The notes beneath the pieces are model-generated. The model saw only the letters and a list, made by a program, of their open reading frames with translations, searched no databases and had not been told where the DNA came from. From Rikenellaceae bacterium (lineage in GTDB: Bacteria > Bacteroidota > Bacteroidia > Bacteroidales > UBA932): 64,000 bases of DNA. The position numbers and the translations under genes were made by a program. Below, piece by piece: positions 18,582-27,713 of the stretch; position 1 is the stretch's first letter; each line of letters starts with the position of its first letter. Where the stretch lies: assembly GCA_022766385.1 (NCBI GenBank), contig JALEPJ010000030.1, positions 1 to 64,000 of the forward strand. Reading direction: 5' to 3'.

Positions 18582-19673
18582 TTACTTTACGAAGCAAACA
18601 GTTACACGGTTCTCCTCAGGTGTAGGGAATGGATTCTCCTTGTCACCCTTGAAGCTCTTGCTGATACGTGCAGCGTCTACACCTCTCTTGATGAGCTCAC
18701 TTTCAACGATGTCAGCTCTCTTCTCTGAGAGGAAGAGGTTGCGTGCAGCAGTACCGGTAGCCTTGTCAGCGTGGCCGGTAAGAGCAACCTTGGTCTGAGG
18801 GTTCTCTGCCATAAATGTAGCGATCTCATCGAGCTTAGCGACTTCTGAAGCCTGAATATCCCACTTATTGATAACGAAGTAGATATTCTCCTGAAGCTCA
18901 ACTGGCTTTGGAGCTACGACTGGTTCTGGTTCTGGTTCCGGTTGCTTTACTACCGGAGCAGGTGCTGGTGCTGGTGCAGGTGCTGGTGCTGGTGCAGGAA
19001 CTACAACAGGAGCAGGAGCTGGCTTCTTGCCGAAAGCAATCTTGATACCTACGAGACCGGTGTAGTGGTAGTCCATATCGATAGGACCAACCTTTTTACC
19101 GTTCATCTTAGAGTTGAAGTGATCGCTGAGTGCATTAACACCACCCTCAAGATTGAGCTTTACAGCATCAGTAAGACGGATGTCAAGACCGAGACCGGCG
19201 CGACCTACAGCTGATACAGTAGGATTCTCCCAAAGATACTCGAAGTTAGCACCCTTATCAGCTATAGCCTTTGCCTCAGCATTGTTGAAGCGAACGTTAG
19301 CTCCGAGACCAGCATATGCGTACGGACTGAGAAGACGGTTTGCGTTTACATTGAAAATATTAGCGAGGTCGATAGTAGCATCGAGTGCTCCTTGTACGAA
19401 GTTATATTTATAAACTTCAGTAGCAGCGTTTACATTGTTCATAGCACCCTTACCCTGCCATCCGAGAACGTTTCCACGGAGACCGAATACAGGAGTAAAC
19501 TGATAACCTACAGAAAGGTCAGCGGCAGGTGAAAGAAGGTCAGAAAATTTGGTCTCACCGATAGTCTCACCGACACCACCACGAAGCTGAAGGTACCAAC
19601 TTGGAGTAAAGTCCTGAGCTGAGAGGCTGAGAGACATTACCAAAGCAGAAAGTACGATAATTGATTTTTTCAT
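18582..19673 (-). CDS. OmpA-family outer-membrane protein
   Basis: 363-aa envelope protein with a signal peptide (cleavage near SLSAQ), an N-terminal eight-strand-type beta-barrel domain (residues about 25-215), and a Pro/Ala/Glu-rich linker made of PA and PE repeats. The C-terminal OmpA peptidoglycan-binding domain has NIYFVINKWDIQ and LTGHADKATG. It tethers the outer membrane to peptidoglycan. Codon use is biased toward a small set, as in tuf, so it is likely abundant. The small lipoprotein gene lies 31 bases upstream and the two are probably one operon, closed by a strong terminator. Confidence 0.93.
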   Translation of the reverse strand: MKKSIIVLSALVMSLSLSAQDFTPSWYLQLRGGVGETIGETKFSDLLSPAADLSVGYQFTPVFGLRGNVLGWQGKGAMNNVNAATEVYKYNFVQGALDATIDLANIFNVNANRLLSPYAYAGLGANVRFNNAEAKAIADKGANFEYLWENPTVSAVGRAGLGLDIRLTDAVKLNLEGGVNALSDHFNSKMNGKKVGPIDMDYHYTGLVGIKIAFGKKPAPAPVVVPAPAPAPAPAPAPAPVVKQPEPEPEPVVAPKPVELQENIYFVINKWDIQASEVAKLDEIATFMAENPQTKVALTGHADKATGTAARNLFLSEKRADIVESELIKRGVDAARISKSFKGDKENPFPTPEENRVTVCFVK

Positions 19674-19704
19674 GATGAATAAATTATGCTTGTTAGTTCT
19701 TCTA

Positions 19705-20247
19705 TTATTTATTCAAAGTAATCTCGGTCGGAGCGGGAGCAAGCTCGTGAATCTGTTTATCCTCAGGGAGTGCCTTACTTGATTGTGAACCATCCTTGAA
19801 GGTTAGATACCACTTACCATCCACAAGAACGGGATTCAGAGTAAGCTTAATAGTAGGAGCATTCTCCTCATTACTCATCTTTGTGGTATAACAGATATCA
19901 TTGTTACCCTGGGTACTAAAATTGAAATAATCAAGAGAATAATCAATAACAGGCATCACAGAGAACCTGAGAATCAACTCATGCTTGTACTCTTCCGACT
20001 TCTGATAAATAACATTGTCATGAAGAACATAAATCATATTGACCGCATCCTCCAAAGGTCCATTCTTAAGCTTTTCCATAAAATATTCAGCCATCTGGAG
20101 AACCTCACGCTTAGACTCATCTGTCAAAGAACCGAGGAATTCCTTTTCGGCATCCTTCTGAGTCTTCTCTCCATTGGCACCGGAATATCGCGGTCCACAT
20201 GAAGAAAGAAGGCATATGGTAAAGATAAGTGTCAGAAACTTTTTCAT
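19705..20247 (-). CDS. Small lipoprotein, function unknown
   Basis: 180-aa protein with a lipoprotein signal (MKKFLTLIFTICLLSSC), so Cys17 is the probable lipidation site. The mature part is helical at first (DAEKEFLGSLTDESKREVLQMAEYFMEKL) and then beta-rich, ending with WYLTFKDGS, like a lipocalin- or NTF2-type periplasmic domain. No family is recognised with confidence. An upstream in-frame TTG at 20283 falls inside a terminator hairpin, so the ATG at 20247 is chosen. It precedes the OmpA-like gene by 31 bases. Confidence 0.8.
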   Translation of the reverse strand: MKKFLTLIFTICLLSSCGPRYSGANGEKTQKDAEKEFLGSLTDESKREVLQMAEYFMEKLKNGPLEDAVNMIYVLHDNVIYQKSEEYKHELILRFSVMPVIDYSLDYFNFSTQGNNDICYTTKMSNEENAPTIKLTLNPVLVDGKWYLTFKDGSQSSKALPEDKQIHELAPAPTEITLNK

Positions 20248-20265
20248 ATATGGTCTAAATTTATT

Positions 20266-20293
20266 AAAAAGGGCGCGCCTCAATGACGCGCCC
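20266..20293 (-). terminator. Terminator of the 1014-aa lipoprotein gene
   Basis: Minus strand: GGGCGCG (complement of 20287-20293) pairs with CGCGCCC (complement of 20271-20277) around a 9-base loop, followed by five T. Confidence 0.85.
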
Positions 20294-20324
20294 TCTTTAT
20301 TGTTTATTCACTATAAGTTAGTGA

Positions 20325-23300
20325 CTAGTTAGCTGAAGTGTCCTTGGTAGGCTTGATAGTGATGATTACGTCTGCAGGATATGAGCCCCAAGCGTACTCA
20401 ATAGTAAGCCCTACCTTAACCTTGAATGAATCAACGACTGCACGGTCATTCTTGTAGTTAATAACTACATTCTGGAGAGATGCGAAGTCAGAGATATCGA
20501 TAGGAGAATTAGCCTCAGTGAATGTTACAACACCTGTAGTTTTGTCAACTGTAACAGTACCAAGTTTAATCTGTGCATCAGGAGTAACGGTTGAAATCTT
20601 ACCCCACTTAGCAGGATCCTTAGTATCCCAGTTGTCACGCTCTGCATTTTCAATATCAACGTTAAGCTTGCTGATCTGATAGTACTGGTACATGTTCACA
20701 CCGTTGATAATATTAGCCTCACCATCTTTGATAACAGCCTGCTTGTTCCAGTCAACGATACCAGAGATAGCATCCTTAAGGTAGATGTTGTAACCGGTAA
20801 CTGCTGACTCTTCGCTATCGGTTGCAAGGTCTGCGAAGTCGATAGTAAGAGGACGTACGAAACGAACGTGGAAGTTAGCTGTACCAGCAGGAATCTCGCA
20901 CTCACCATAAGTAGTAGTTACCTGAACGTTAGCAAAGAGAATCTGATCCTGAACCTTGTTAACCTGGTTGTAATCGGTAACACCATCCTTAGATACATAG
21001 AGTCCGTACTTATTAAGGAGTTCCTTAGCAACGTCAGTAGTAGCATAGGTAACAACACCTTCAGGGGTGATATTAGCAACGAGGCTATCAGCATCTACCT
21101 TCTCCTTATAAAGATTAAGTTTATCTTTTGAAAGGACGAATTTAGCAAGCTGGCAAGGCTGAGCATCTGCAAATGCGAATGTTGACTCAGGCTCAAGCTT
21201 AAGTTTGTCGTAAACAGCCTTAGATTCTGCAGTAAGCTCACAAGATGGCTTGTAACCTACGAAGAAGTGAGTAAGATCACGAGTGAAGTTGGTTACATCA
21301 TCGGTAGTTGCATTAGGAACGAGGACATTGATACGTGCAGTGTTGAGAGCCTCAGCATTTACATCGTCGAACCACTCGTTGTTAATCTTATTAGCACCGA
21401 AGTCGAAAGCAGCAGCAGGATGAACACCACCAACGAACTCTACATAAACAACCTGATTTGTAGCCTTATTTAAGAATCCAGTGTAAACACTTACCTCACC
21501 GCCAGCCTTAAGGATAGCTTTCGCATTAGTATTATTAATAGTCCATACGAATGCATCATTGATAGCTGAACCAGCATTATCCTTAAGGTAAACTACAGTA
21601 CCGTAGTCAGTAGACTCAACTAATCCCTTCTTACCCATTACATAGGTCTTTTCATCCCATGTATAAGCACTTACAAACTCTTTGTAATCAAGCTTAAGAG
21701 CCTCAAGGATATTGAATGTAAACTGCTTCCAAGTGGTCGTATTCTTCTGTTCGTCGCAGATATATGGAAGCTTATCGAAAGGTTCAAGAGTGATAGTGAT
21801 AGGATCAGGATTTACTACAGGATCCTTAACAATCTTAATCTTGAAATACTGGCCAAGGATAACATCATCACCATAAGTAACGGTAACGAGAACAACAGGC
21901 TCACGACCTACTGCTGAAATACCTTCTTCAGTATCAACACCACAAGGAACGCTCTTCTTAGCGCTGTTATCCCAGTACATAGGAGTGAAATCACCAGTAG
22001 CAGCATCTACAGAACCGAATGCGCTCTCAAGGGTAACATTACCGCCAAGGGTATAAGGAACGAGAGAGAAGCTGATAGCAACACCAGGATACTTAGCCTC
22101 GAAAGCTGCAAGGGTCATATTCTTCTCATCATTACCATCAAGATAATGGAGGTTGAGATCCTTCTTAAGGTTGTAAGCGCCCTTGTTATAAGTAACCTTT
22201 ACACTTGGTGCATTCTTTACAGCATCTGCAGCAGTGTTATAAAGTTCATTCTTATTCTCAGCAACAACATTGCACTCATTTACAGTGTTCCACTTAGAAT
22301 CCTTTGTAAAAGCAAGAGATTTAAGATTAACATTGCTGAGCACAACAGCAGCATAGTCAGAATCAACGGTCTTGCCCTCAGCAACTGTTGCGGTAAGGTT
22401 CATAACTGAAATCTTTTCAGCAGGGTTAAGGAGCTCAGCGTTCTCGATAACGTAAGAAACGACTGCATCACCTTCCTTAGCTTCAACAGCCTTTACTACA
22501 GGCTTCCAAACCTTAACCTCAGCGTCAGATGTTGCCTTGGTTTTATACTCCTTGTCATAACCATTAAGAGTCCAAGAAGCCTTATCAACACCAGCGAAGG
22601 TAGAAGGATTCATATGGTACTCAGCAGTAGCAAGCTCTGCTACAGAAACGTTCTTAACTTTTTCGTAGCTGATGATAGCATCCTTCTCCCACTTTGCAGC
22701 AGCACCCTCCTCAGAGGTAACGCCCGCCTCTGTACCGAGAGCCTTTACGGCCTTCTGTGTGTTAGCAGCGAGATATGAGTAAGAAACGGCCTCAACACCA
22801 CCGTAGTAAAGCTGAGGAACAACTACGAGGCTCTTAAGCTCATTTGAAAGAGCAGCCTGTGCATCGTTACAAGCCTTAACAGCCTCCTCAAGCTTCTCTA
22901 CACGACCATCAAGAGCCTTGATAACGTCACGGAGAGCCTTGTCGAGGTCAGAAATCTTCTTCTCAAGATCACTCTTAAGATCAGCCACAGCCTTATTAAG
23001 AGCTGTAACATCAGCCTTAGAAGCAAGCTTCTCTTCGATCGCTGCAAGCTTAGAGTTAACATCGCTAAGGTCAGCCTTCTTAGCTACCTCAGACTGAAGT
23101 GCCTTGATAGCGTCAGCATTTGATTTGATGTCGCTCTTAAGAGCCTCATCTGCACTCTTGTATGCAGACTCAAGAGAGCTGATACTGGTCTTCACGCTCT
23201 GGATATCATTCTTGAGAGCAGCGATATCCTGATCGTGCTTAGTCTGAAGATTCTCAATATCCTTTCCAAGGTTATTGATCTCGTCAGAATAATCTTTAGT

Positions 23301-23369
23301 ACAGCTTGTGTAGGTCAGCGTTGTGCAAGCAAGCGCAAGCGCCAAAGCCATTCTAAATGTTTTTTTCAT
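20325..23369 (-). CDS. Large coiled-coil surface lipoprotein
   Basis: 1014-aa lipoprotein. The signal MKKTFRMALALALACTTLTYTSC ends in a lipobox with Cys23. Residues about 27-180 form a heptad-rich coiled coil (KDIENLQTKHDQDIAALK and similar). The remaining 800 residues are beta-rich with repeated short Ig-like strands and Pro-rich joints (VNPDPITITLEP). The N-terminal pattern CTKDYSDEINNLGKDI is typical of Bacteroidales lipoproteins often named after the PL29-lyase N-terminal domain, but no lyase domain is visible. Codon use resembles highly expressed genes. It has its own promoter and terminator. It is probably an abundant surface stalk or S-layer-like component; this is inference. Confidence 0.8.
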   Translation of the reverse strand: MKKTFRMALALALACTTLTYTSCTKDYSDEINNLGKDIENLQTKHDQDIAALKNDIQSVKTSISSLESAYKSADEALKSDIKSNADAIKALQSEVAKKADLSDVNSKLAAIEEKLASKADVTALNKAVADLKSDLEKKISDLDKALRDVIKALDGRVEKLEEAVKACNDAQAALSNELKSLVVVPQLYYGGVEAVSYSYLAANTQKAVKALGTEAGVTSEEGAAAKWEKDAIISYEKVKNVSVAELATAEYHMNPSTFAGVDKASWTLNGYDKEYKTKATSDAEVKVWKPVVKAVEAKEGDAVVSYVIENAELLNPAEKISVMNLTATVAEGKTVDSDYAAVVLSNVNLKSLAFTKDSKWNTVNECNVVAENKNELYNTAADAVKNAPSVKVTYNKGAYNLKKDLNLHYLDGNDEKNMTLAAFEAKYPGVAISFSLVPYTLGGNVTLESAFGSVDAATGDFTPMYWDNSAKKSVPCGVDTEEGISAVGREPVVLVTVTYGDDVILGQYFKIKIVKDPVVNPDPITITLEPFDKLPYICDEQKNTTTWKQFTFNILEALKLDYKEFVSAYTWDEKTYVMGKKGLVESTDYGTVVYLKDNAGSAINDAFVWTINNTNAKAILKAGGEVSVYTGFLNKATNQVVYVEFVGGVHPAAAFDFGANKINNEWFDDVNAEALNTARINVLVPNATTDDVTNFTRDLTHFFVGYKPSCELTAESKAVYDKLKLEPESTFAFADAQPCQLAKFVLSKDKLNLYKEKVDADSLVANITPEGVVTYATTDVAKELLNKYGLYVSKDGVTDYNQVNKVQDQILFANVQVTTTYGECEIPAGTANFHVRFVRPLTIDFADLATDSEESAVTGYNIYLKDAISGIVDWNKQAVIKDGEANIINGVNMYQYYQISKLNVDIENAERDNWDTKDPAKWGKISTVTPDAQIKLGTVTVDKTTGVVTFTEANSPIDISDFASLQNVVINYKNDRAVVDSFKVKVGLTIEYAWGSYPADVIITIKPTKDTSAN

Positions 23370-23491
23370 AAAAGATAATAATTAAAATAAAGTTAAACTA
23401 TAAATAGTATTTCTTCGTAACACATTAAAAATGAGCACTATTGGCCTATTAAGGCACAGTACCACACAGTAATGGCACAATACTCAATGCA

Positions 23492-23523
23492 CAAAGATAT
23501 GGAGAAAAATGCTCTTTTGCAAG
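23492..23523 (-). promoter_or_regulatory. Promoter of the 1014-aa lipoprotein gene
   Basis: Minus strand: CTTG (complement of 23520-23523), 20 bases, TATCTTTG (complement of 23492-23499). The -7 box is perfect and the -33 has one mismatch. The predicted leader is about 115 bases, long for this genome. Confidence 0.6.
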
Positions 23524-23639
23524 TCAAAAACTCAAAATCAGCGGAGGAATTTCATATCCCTGTGCGCTACAATGCCATTTTTACAGATTAAAGATGCATC
23601 ATTTACCACATACGTTGCACGTGTTTCAAAAAAAATAGT

Positions 23640-23647
23640 TATATTTG
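23640..23647 (+). promoter_or_regulatory. -7 element of the short transcript upstream of lysC
   Basis: TATATTTG is a perfect -7 box. GTTG lies 22 bases upstream as a weak -33. Predicted start is about 23650. Confidence 0.55.
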
Positions 23648-23670
23648 CAGCAGTAAACGAAAAGGCTACT

Positions 23671-23745
23671 ATGACGTGCTTCAGCAAACAGCTCAAAAAA
23701 TCCCAAAAGCAGGTAAACAGTCTGCCGGGGCTTGTTGTGATATAG
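23671..23745 (+). CDS. Possible 24-residue leader peptide of the lysC operon
   Basis: ATG at 23671 about 20 bases after the predicted transcript start, stop at 23745, 24 bases before the terminator stem. The peptide has Lys at four of eight central positions (KQLKKSQK), which would suit translational sensing of lysine by the lysine-pathway operon. There is no Shine-Dalgarno, which is normal in this phylum. A chance open frame inside a small RNA is equally possible. Confidence 0.35.
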   Translation: MTCFSKQLKKSQKQVNSLPGLVVI

Positions 23746-23768
23746 TCTGGAGTATCTGGAATATTGCT

Positions 23769-23796
23769 GGCAGTCCCACAGGACTGCCTTTTTTTT
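23769..23796 (+). terminator. Terminator upstream of lysC
   Basis: GGCAGTCC pairs perfectly with GGACTGCC around CACA, followed by eight T. An upstream CAGTCTGCC (23718-23726) can pair with either arm over five bases, so an antiterminated state is conceivable. Confidence 0.92.
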
Positions 23797-23869
23797 GCCC
23801 GTGAACGGGCACTGTGAATTTGGCCTATACAAAATGGCTTTATAGGAACACTATACAATTAATATATAT

Positions 23870-25225
23870 ATGATCGTAATGAAATTCGGCGGTACATCCG
23901 TCGCCGGCAAGAACGAGATCTCAAGAGCGGTAGAGATCATTGCTTCCAGGCTGAACAAAAAGCCTGTAGTCGTTGTATCAGCCATGTCCAAGGTAACAGA
24001 CCTGCTGTACAAGCTGGCAGAAGCGGCAGCATCCAAACAGACCGATCTTTGTGAAGAGCTTATGAACGAATTGCGGACCAGACATATCAGGACCGCGGAG
24101 GATTTGCTTGAAGGAAAGGCCGGATATCTGCTTCCCGCAATATCCTGCGTGAACGAGATTTGTGACGGGCTCGCCACCACAGTTGGAGCAGTCTGCGCGC
24201 TTGGTGAGCTGTCCGACAGAAGCAAGGCCTCAATAGTATCCAACGGTGAGCTGCTGTCTTCGAGCATCATTGCCCACGTTATGAATGCTGCAGGCATACG
24301 TACGGAGCAGGTGAATGCCAGGGACATGATAATCACTTCGGGAGATGTCATGAACGGAGAACCTGACCTGGCAAGTATTCAGGATAGAGTACCTGGCATC
24401 ATAGAGAAGGCTTTCGAGGGAAATGATGCCGTAATAAGCCAGGGTTTCATTTCGAGAAGCAAGGATGGTGTGAATACTGTTCTGGGCCGTGGTGGTTCCG
24501 ACTATTCAGCCTCCCTCATAGGTATGGCGATCAATGCTGAAGCGATAGAGATATGGACAGACGTGGACGGAGTGCTTACTGCAGATCCGCGTGTAGTGGA
24601 GGGAGCGCTGAGATTGAGCCGTCTTTCATTCGAGGAGGCTGCAGAGATGGCCCATTTCGGAGCCAAGGTTCTTCATCCTCAGACCATTGAGCCTGCAGTC
24701 AGAAAGAATATTCCTATCTGTGTGCTGAACTCCAAGAATCCGGAATGCGAGGGAACCCTCATTCTGAACGACGAACAGATTGAGGACGGAGTCAAGTCAG
24801 TGTCATTCAAGGAGAGAATCCTCGTAATCAATATGTTCTCCACGAAAATGATTAACACTTCAGGCTTTTTGAGCAAGGTTTTTGATGTATTCAAGAATAA
24901 CAATGTCTCGATTGATCTGATAAGCACCACAGAGGCCAATATTTCTGTAACCTGCGAGGAAAGCCCTAACAACATTGAGAAGGTGATTGAAGAACTTTCA
25001 GAATTTGCCAGCATAAGCATAGACAGGGACAAAGCGCAGATTTCAGTTATAGGAAAGAATCTGGTCAATCTGACGGGCACGGTTCAAAAGGTGTTCGACC
25101 CTATTGAGGACACCAAGGTTTATATGATTTCACAGGGCTCATCCTACATCAATCTCACGATGGTGGTGGACAGGGCTGAACTGAAAGCAGCTGTAATCAA
25201 GATTCACAATTCACTGTTCAATTGA
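23870..25225 (+). CDS. lysC: Aspartate kinase (monofunctional)
   Basis: First step of the aspartate pathway: ATP + aspartate to aspartyl phosphate. The 451-aa product has the N-terminal VMKFGGTSVAGKNEI motif, VLGRGGSDYSA in the kinase domain, and two ACT regulatory repeats in the last 140 residues (SIDLISTTEANISV, VYMISQGSSYINLT), which suggest allosteric feedback. It lacks a homoserine dehydrogenase domain. It heads lysC-dapB-dapA-ddh; dapB follows after one base. A structured transcript with a terminator lies just upstream. Confidence 0.95.
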   Translation: MIVMKFGGTSVAGKNEISRAVEIIASRLNKKPVVVVSAMSKVTDLLYKLAEAAASKQTDLCEELMNELRTRHIRTAEDLLEGKAGYLLPAISCVNEICDGLATTVGAVCALGELSDRSKASIVSNGELLSSSIIAHVMNAAGIRTEQVNARDMIITSGDVMNGEPDLASIQDRVPGIIEKAFEGNDAVISQGFISRSKDGVNTVLGRGGSDYSASLIGMAINAEAIEIWTDVDGVLTADPRVVEGALRLSRLSFEEAAEMAHFGAKVLHPQTIEPAVRKNIPICVLNSKNPECEGTLILNDEQIEDGVKSVSFKERILVINMFSTKMINTSGFLSKVFDVFKNNNVSIDLISTTEANISVTCEESPNNIEKVIEELSEFASISIDRDKAQISVIGKNLVNLTGTVQKVFDPIEDTKVYMISQGSSYINLTMVVDRAELKAAVIKIHNSLFN

Positions 25226-25226
25226 T

Positions 25227-25898
25227 ATGAAGGTAATAGTATCCGGATATGGAAAGATGGGTCATATGGTGGAGAACATCCTGAGGCTCAGAAACATAGA
25301 ATGTGTAGCTACAAGTGAGGACATACGTTCCACAGACAAGGCTCTGGCCAAGGAGTGCGTTTGCATCGATTTCACTACGCCCGACGCCTTCAGGGCCAAC
25401 TACCGTTTCCTTGCAGAGAATTTCAAAGCTGTAGTGGTGGGCACCACCGGCTGGAACGATATCAAGGACGAGGTGATTGAATGCTTCAAGAGCAGCGGCA
25501 CCACGATGATTTACGCGTCGAATTTTTCAATTGGCGTGAATATTTTCTTTGCAGCTGCGGATTACCTCTCTGGTCTTTTGGCAGACGCGGGCGGTTATAG
25601 CGCATACGTGGAGGAGAAGCATCATTGCCACAAACTCGACAGGCCGAGCGGCACGGCAAAGACGATTGCCCAGATAGTGGAGGCTCATGGTGGGAAGGTG
25701 CCCGACATCGCAGCGGTCAGATGCGGTGAGATTGCCGGCATACATACCCTCGGCTTCGAAGGAAGCCACGACAGGATTACTTTCACACACGAAGCTTTCT
25801 CAAGGGAAGGATTCGCTGCAGGAGCCGTAGAGGCAGCCATCAGGACCGAGAGTCTTGAAGGAGTTCACGAATTCAAAGACATCATTTTCCTTAAATAA
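25227..25898 (+). CDS. dapB: 4-hydroxy-tetrahydrodipicolinate reductase
   Basis: NAD(P)H-dependent reduction in the lysine/meso-DAP pathway. The 223-aa protein is short for the family (usually 240-270). It keeps the nucleotide-binding GYGKMG (residues 7-12), VVGTTGW, and the active-site segment EKHHCHKLDRPSGTAK (130-145) with the catalytic His pair and Lys. It lies between lysC and dapA with gaps of 1 and 17 bases. Confidence 0.95.
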   Translation: MKVIVSGYGKMGHMVENILRLRNIECVATSEDIRSTDKALAKECVCIDFTTPDAFRANYRFLAENFKAVVVGTTGWNDIKDEVIECFKSSGTTMIYASNFSIGVNIFFAAADYLSGLLADAGGYSAYVEEKHHCHKLDRPSGTAKTIAQIVEAHGGKVPDIAAVRCGEIAGIHTLGFEGSHDRITFTHEAFSREGFAAGAVEAAIRTESLEGVHEFKDIIFLK

Positions 25899-25915
25899 TC
25901 GAAGATAACTTCAAT

Positions 25916-26800
25916 ATGAGTCAAATACAGTTCAGGGGATGCGGTACTGCACTGCTAACCCCATTTAAAAACAAGGGCACAGAAGTGGATTACGACGCTG
26001 TGGCCAAGTTGACGGAAAGACAGGTCGAGGCGGGGGTACATTTCCTCGTTCCATTGGGTACTACGGGAGAAACTCCCTGTCTGACTGATGCAGAGAAAAT
26101 CAGGATCCTGCAGACGACGAAGGAGCACGCTGCAGGAAAGCCGATTATCGTAGGCGGCGGCACCAATTCGCTGGCACAGACCATTAACAGTATGAAAGTA
26201 CTTGAGCCTTACGGTCCCGACGCCTTCCTTATCGTCGTCCCTTATTACAACAAGCCTACCCAGAAGGGTCTTTTCGAGTATTTCAAAGCCGTAGCCGAGT
26301 CCACGGAGAAGGGCATAGTGCTCTATAATGTTCCGGGACGTACCGGTGCGAACATCGAGGCTGAAACAACGCTCAGACTCGCCGAGGAGGTAGAGAACAT
26401 CATTGCCGTAAAGGAAGCTTCCGGCAAATATCAGCAGATTTCACAGATTATCCGAAACCGTCCCAAGGGCTTCTCAGTGCTTAGCGGCAATGACGATGAG
26501 ACTCTCTCGCTTATGGCGACCGGCGCGGACGGAGTGATCAGTGTCGCATCCAATATCGATCCAGTGAGGATGGTGAAGCTCGTGGAGGCATTGGAAAAGG
26601 ATGACATGAAGACTGCAAGGGAACTGCACTACAAGCTTATGCCTCTGTTCAAGAATTGCTTCCTGGAAAGCAATCCTATCCCGGCCAAGGCTGCTCTTGC
26701 GCAGATGGGACTGATGGAAAACAGCCTCAGGCTTCCGCTGTATCCTGCAACCGAGGCCACCGAGGCCATTATCAGGGAGACATTGAAAGAATTGTTTTAA
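25916..26800 (+). CDS. dapA: 4-hydroxy-tetrahydrodipicolinate synthase
   Basis: Condenses aspartate semialdehyde and pyruvate, the committed step to DAP and lysine. The 294-aa TIM-barrel lyase has PLGTTGETP (phosphate loop), the Tyr in LYNVPGRTG (Y137) and the Schiff-base Lys in IIAVKEASG (K166). Length is standard. It is third in the lysC-dapB-dapA-ddh operon. Confidence 0.97.
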   Translation: MSQIQFRGCGTALLTPFKNKGTEVDYDAVAKLTERQVEAGVHFLVPLGTTGETPCLTDAEKIRILQTTKEHAAGKPIIVGGGTNSLAQTINSMKVLEPYGPDAFLIVVPYYNKPTQKGLFEYFKAVAESTEKGIVLYNVPGRTGANIEAETTLRLAEEVENIIAVKEASGKYQQISQIIRNRPKGFSVLSGNDDETLSLMATGADGVISVASNIDPVRMVKLVEALEKDDMKTARELHYKLMPLFKNCFLESNPIPAKAALAQMGLMENSLRLPLYPATEATEAIIRETLKELF

Positions 26801-26812
26801 AAATCAAAGACT

Positions 26813-27712
26813 ATGGAAAAGATAAGAGTGGCCGTAGTAGGCTACGGCAATATCGGCAAGTACACTCTCGAAGCCATTGAGGCTTCTTCGGATATGGTTT
26901 GCGCCGGAGTGGTTAGAAGAAGCGGCTCGGCCGAAGGCATAGCGGAGCTCCAGAATCTCAAGGTGGTTTCAGACATACGCGAGTTGGGCAAGGTGGATGT
27001 CGCAGTGCTCGCCACACCCTCCAGAAAGGTGAAAGAGAATGCGCTCAAGTACCTGGCAATGGGTATCAATACCGTTGACAGCTTCGATATCCACAGCGAC
27101 ATCGTCAGCCTTCGCAATGAACTCGACCCCGTAGCCAAGGCCGGAGGCGCCGTAAGCATCATATCCGCAGGTTGGGACCCTGGCAGCGACTCTGTGGTCC
27201 GCAGCCTGATGGAAAGCCTCGCCCCGAAGGGCATCAGCTACACCAACTTCGGCCCGGGACGCTCGATGGGCCATTCGGTTGCGGTAAGGGCAATAGAAGG
27301 TGTCAAGGATGCATTGTCAATGACAATACCTATCGGAACGGGAATACATCGCCGTATGGTGTATGTTGAGCTGGAAGAGGGCGCTGATTTCGCGAAGGTG
27401 GAAGCTGCCATTAAGAGCGACCCTTACTTCGTTCACGACGAGACTCACGTTAGCGCAGTGCCGTCAGTGGATGCTCTGAACGATGTAGGCCACGGAGTCA
27501 ATCTGGTCCGCAAGGGCGTTTCAGGCAAAACCCACAACCAGCTTTTCGAATTCAATATGAAAATCAACAACCCTGCTTTGACCGCCCAGGTCCTCGTCAA
27601 CGTGGCGAGAGCCTCAATGAGACAGAAAGCGGGTTGTTATACCATGATAGAAATCCCTGTCATCGATCTGCTTGAAGGCGATCGTGACGAGTTGATACGC
27701 AGGCTGGTTTAA
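26813..27712 (+). CDS. ddh: meso-Diaminopimelate dehydrogenase
   Basis: NADPH-dependent reductive amination of tetrahydrodipicolinate straight to meso-DAP, a one-step bypass of the acylated or DapL routes. The 299-aa protein begins with the Rossmann motif [17 protein letters not shown] and contains [13 protein letters not shown] and [12 protein letters not shown], both typical of Ddh. With lysC-dapB-dapA it gives nearly the whole path to meso-DAP for peptidoglycan. Its stop lies one base from the stop of the convergent bat operon, with no terminator between. Confidence 0.95.
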   Translation: MEKIRVAVVGYGNIGKYTLEAIEASSDMVCAGVVRRSGSAEGIAELQNLKVVSDIRELGKVDVAVLATPSRKVKENALKYLAMGINTVDSFDIHSDIVSLRNELDPVAKAGGAVSIISAGWDPGSDSVVRSLMESLAPKGISYTNFGPGRSMGHSVAVRAIEGVKDALSMTIPIGTGIHRRMVYVELEEGADFAKVEAAIKSDPYFVHDETHVSAVPSVDALNDVGHGVNLVRKGVSGKTHNQLFEFNMKINNPALTAQVLVNVARASMRQKAGCYTMIEIPVIDLLEGDRDELIRRLV

Positions 27713-27713
27713 T

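Larger units (their letters stand above)
23650..23796 (+). ncRNA. Short structured transcript: attenuator leader or 6S-like small RNA
   Basis: A unit of about 147 bases bounded by a -7 box and a strong terminator. Its ends can pair (23648-23654 with 23763-23769, and 23664-23670 with 23751-23757). An unpaired central bubble of about 14 bases per side follows, then an inner stem (23687-23694 with 23728-23736). Such a rod with a central bubble is the shape of 6S RNA. The same stretch also encodes a 24-codon Lys-rich peptide and a competing CAGTCTGCC element, which suits attenuation of the downstream lysC operon. I cannot choose between the two from sequence alone. Confidence 0.5.
23370..23869. 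other. 500-base regulatory gap between two divergent units
   Basis: The left part holds the leader and promoter of the 1014-aa lipoprotein gene. The right part holds a separate plus-strand promoter, a short transcript with a terminator, and about 70 bases of AT-rich sequence before lysC, starting with a small hairpin GCCCG/CGGGC (23797-23810). Confidence 0.75.

Noticed and set aside
23509..23745. A 78-residue protein upstream of lysC
   Set aside because: The first part lies upstream of the -7 box at 23640, so it would not be on that transcript. Only the last 24 codons are kept as a possible leader peptide.
23650..23796. Lysine riboswitch upstream of lysC
   Set aside because: The region is too short and lacks the multi-helix junction of the L box.
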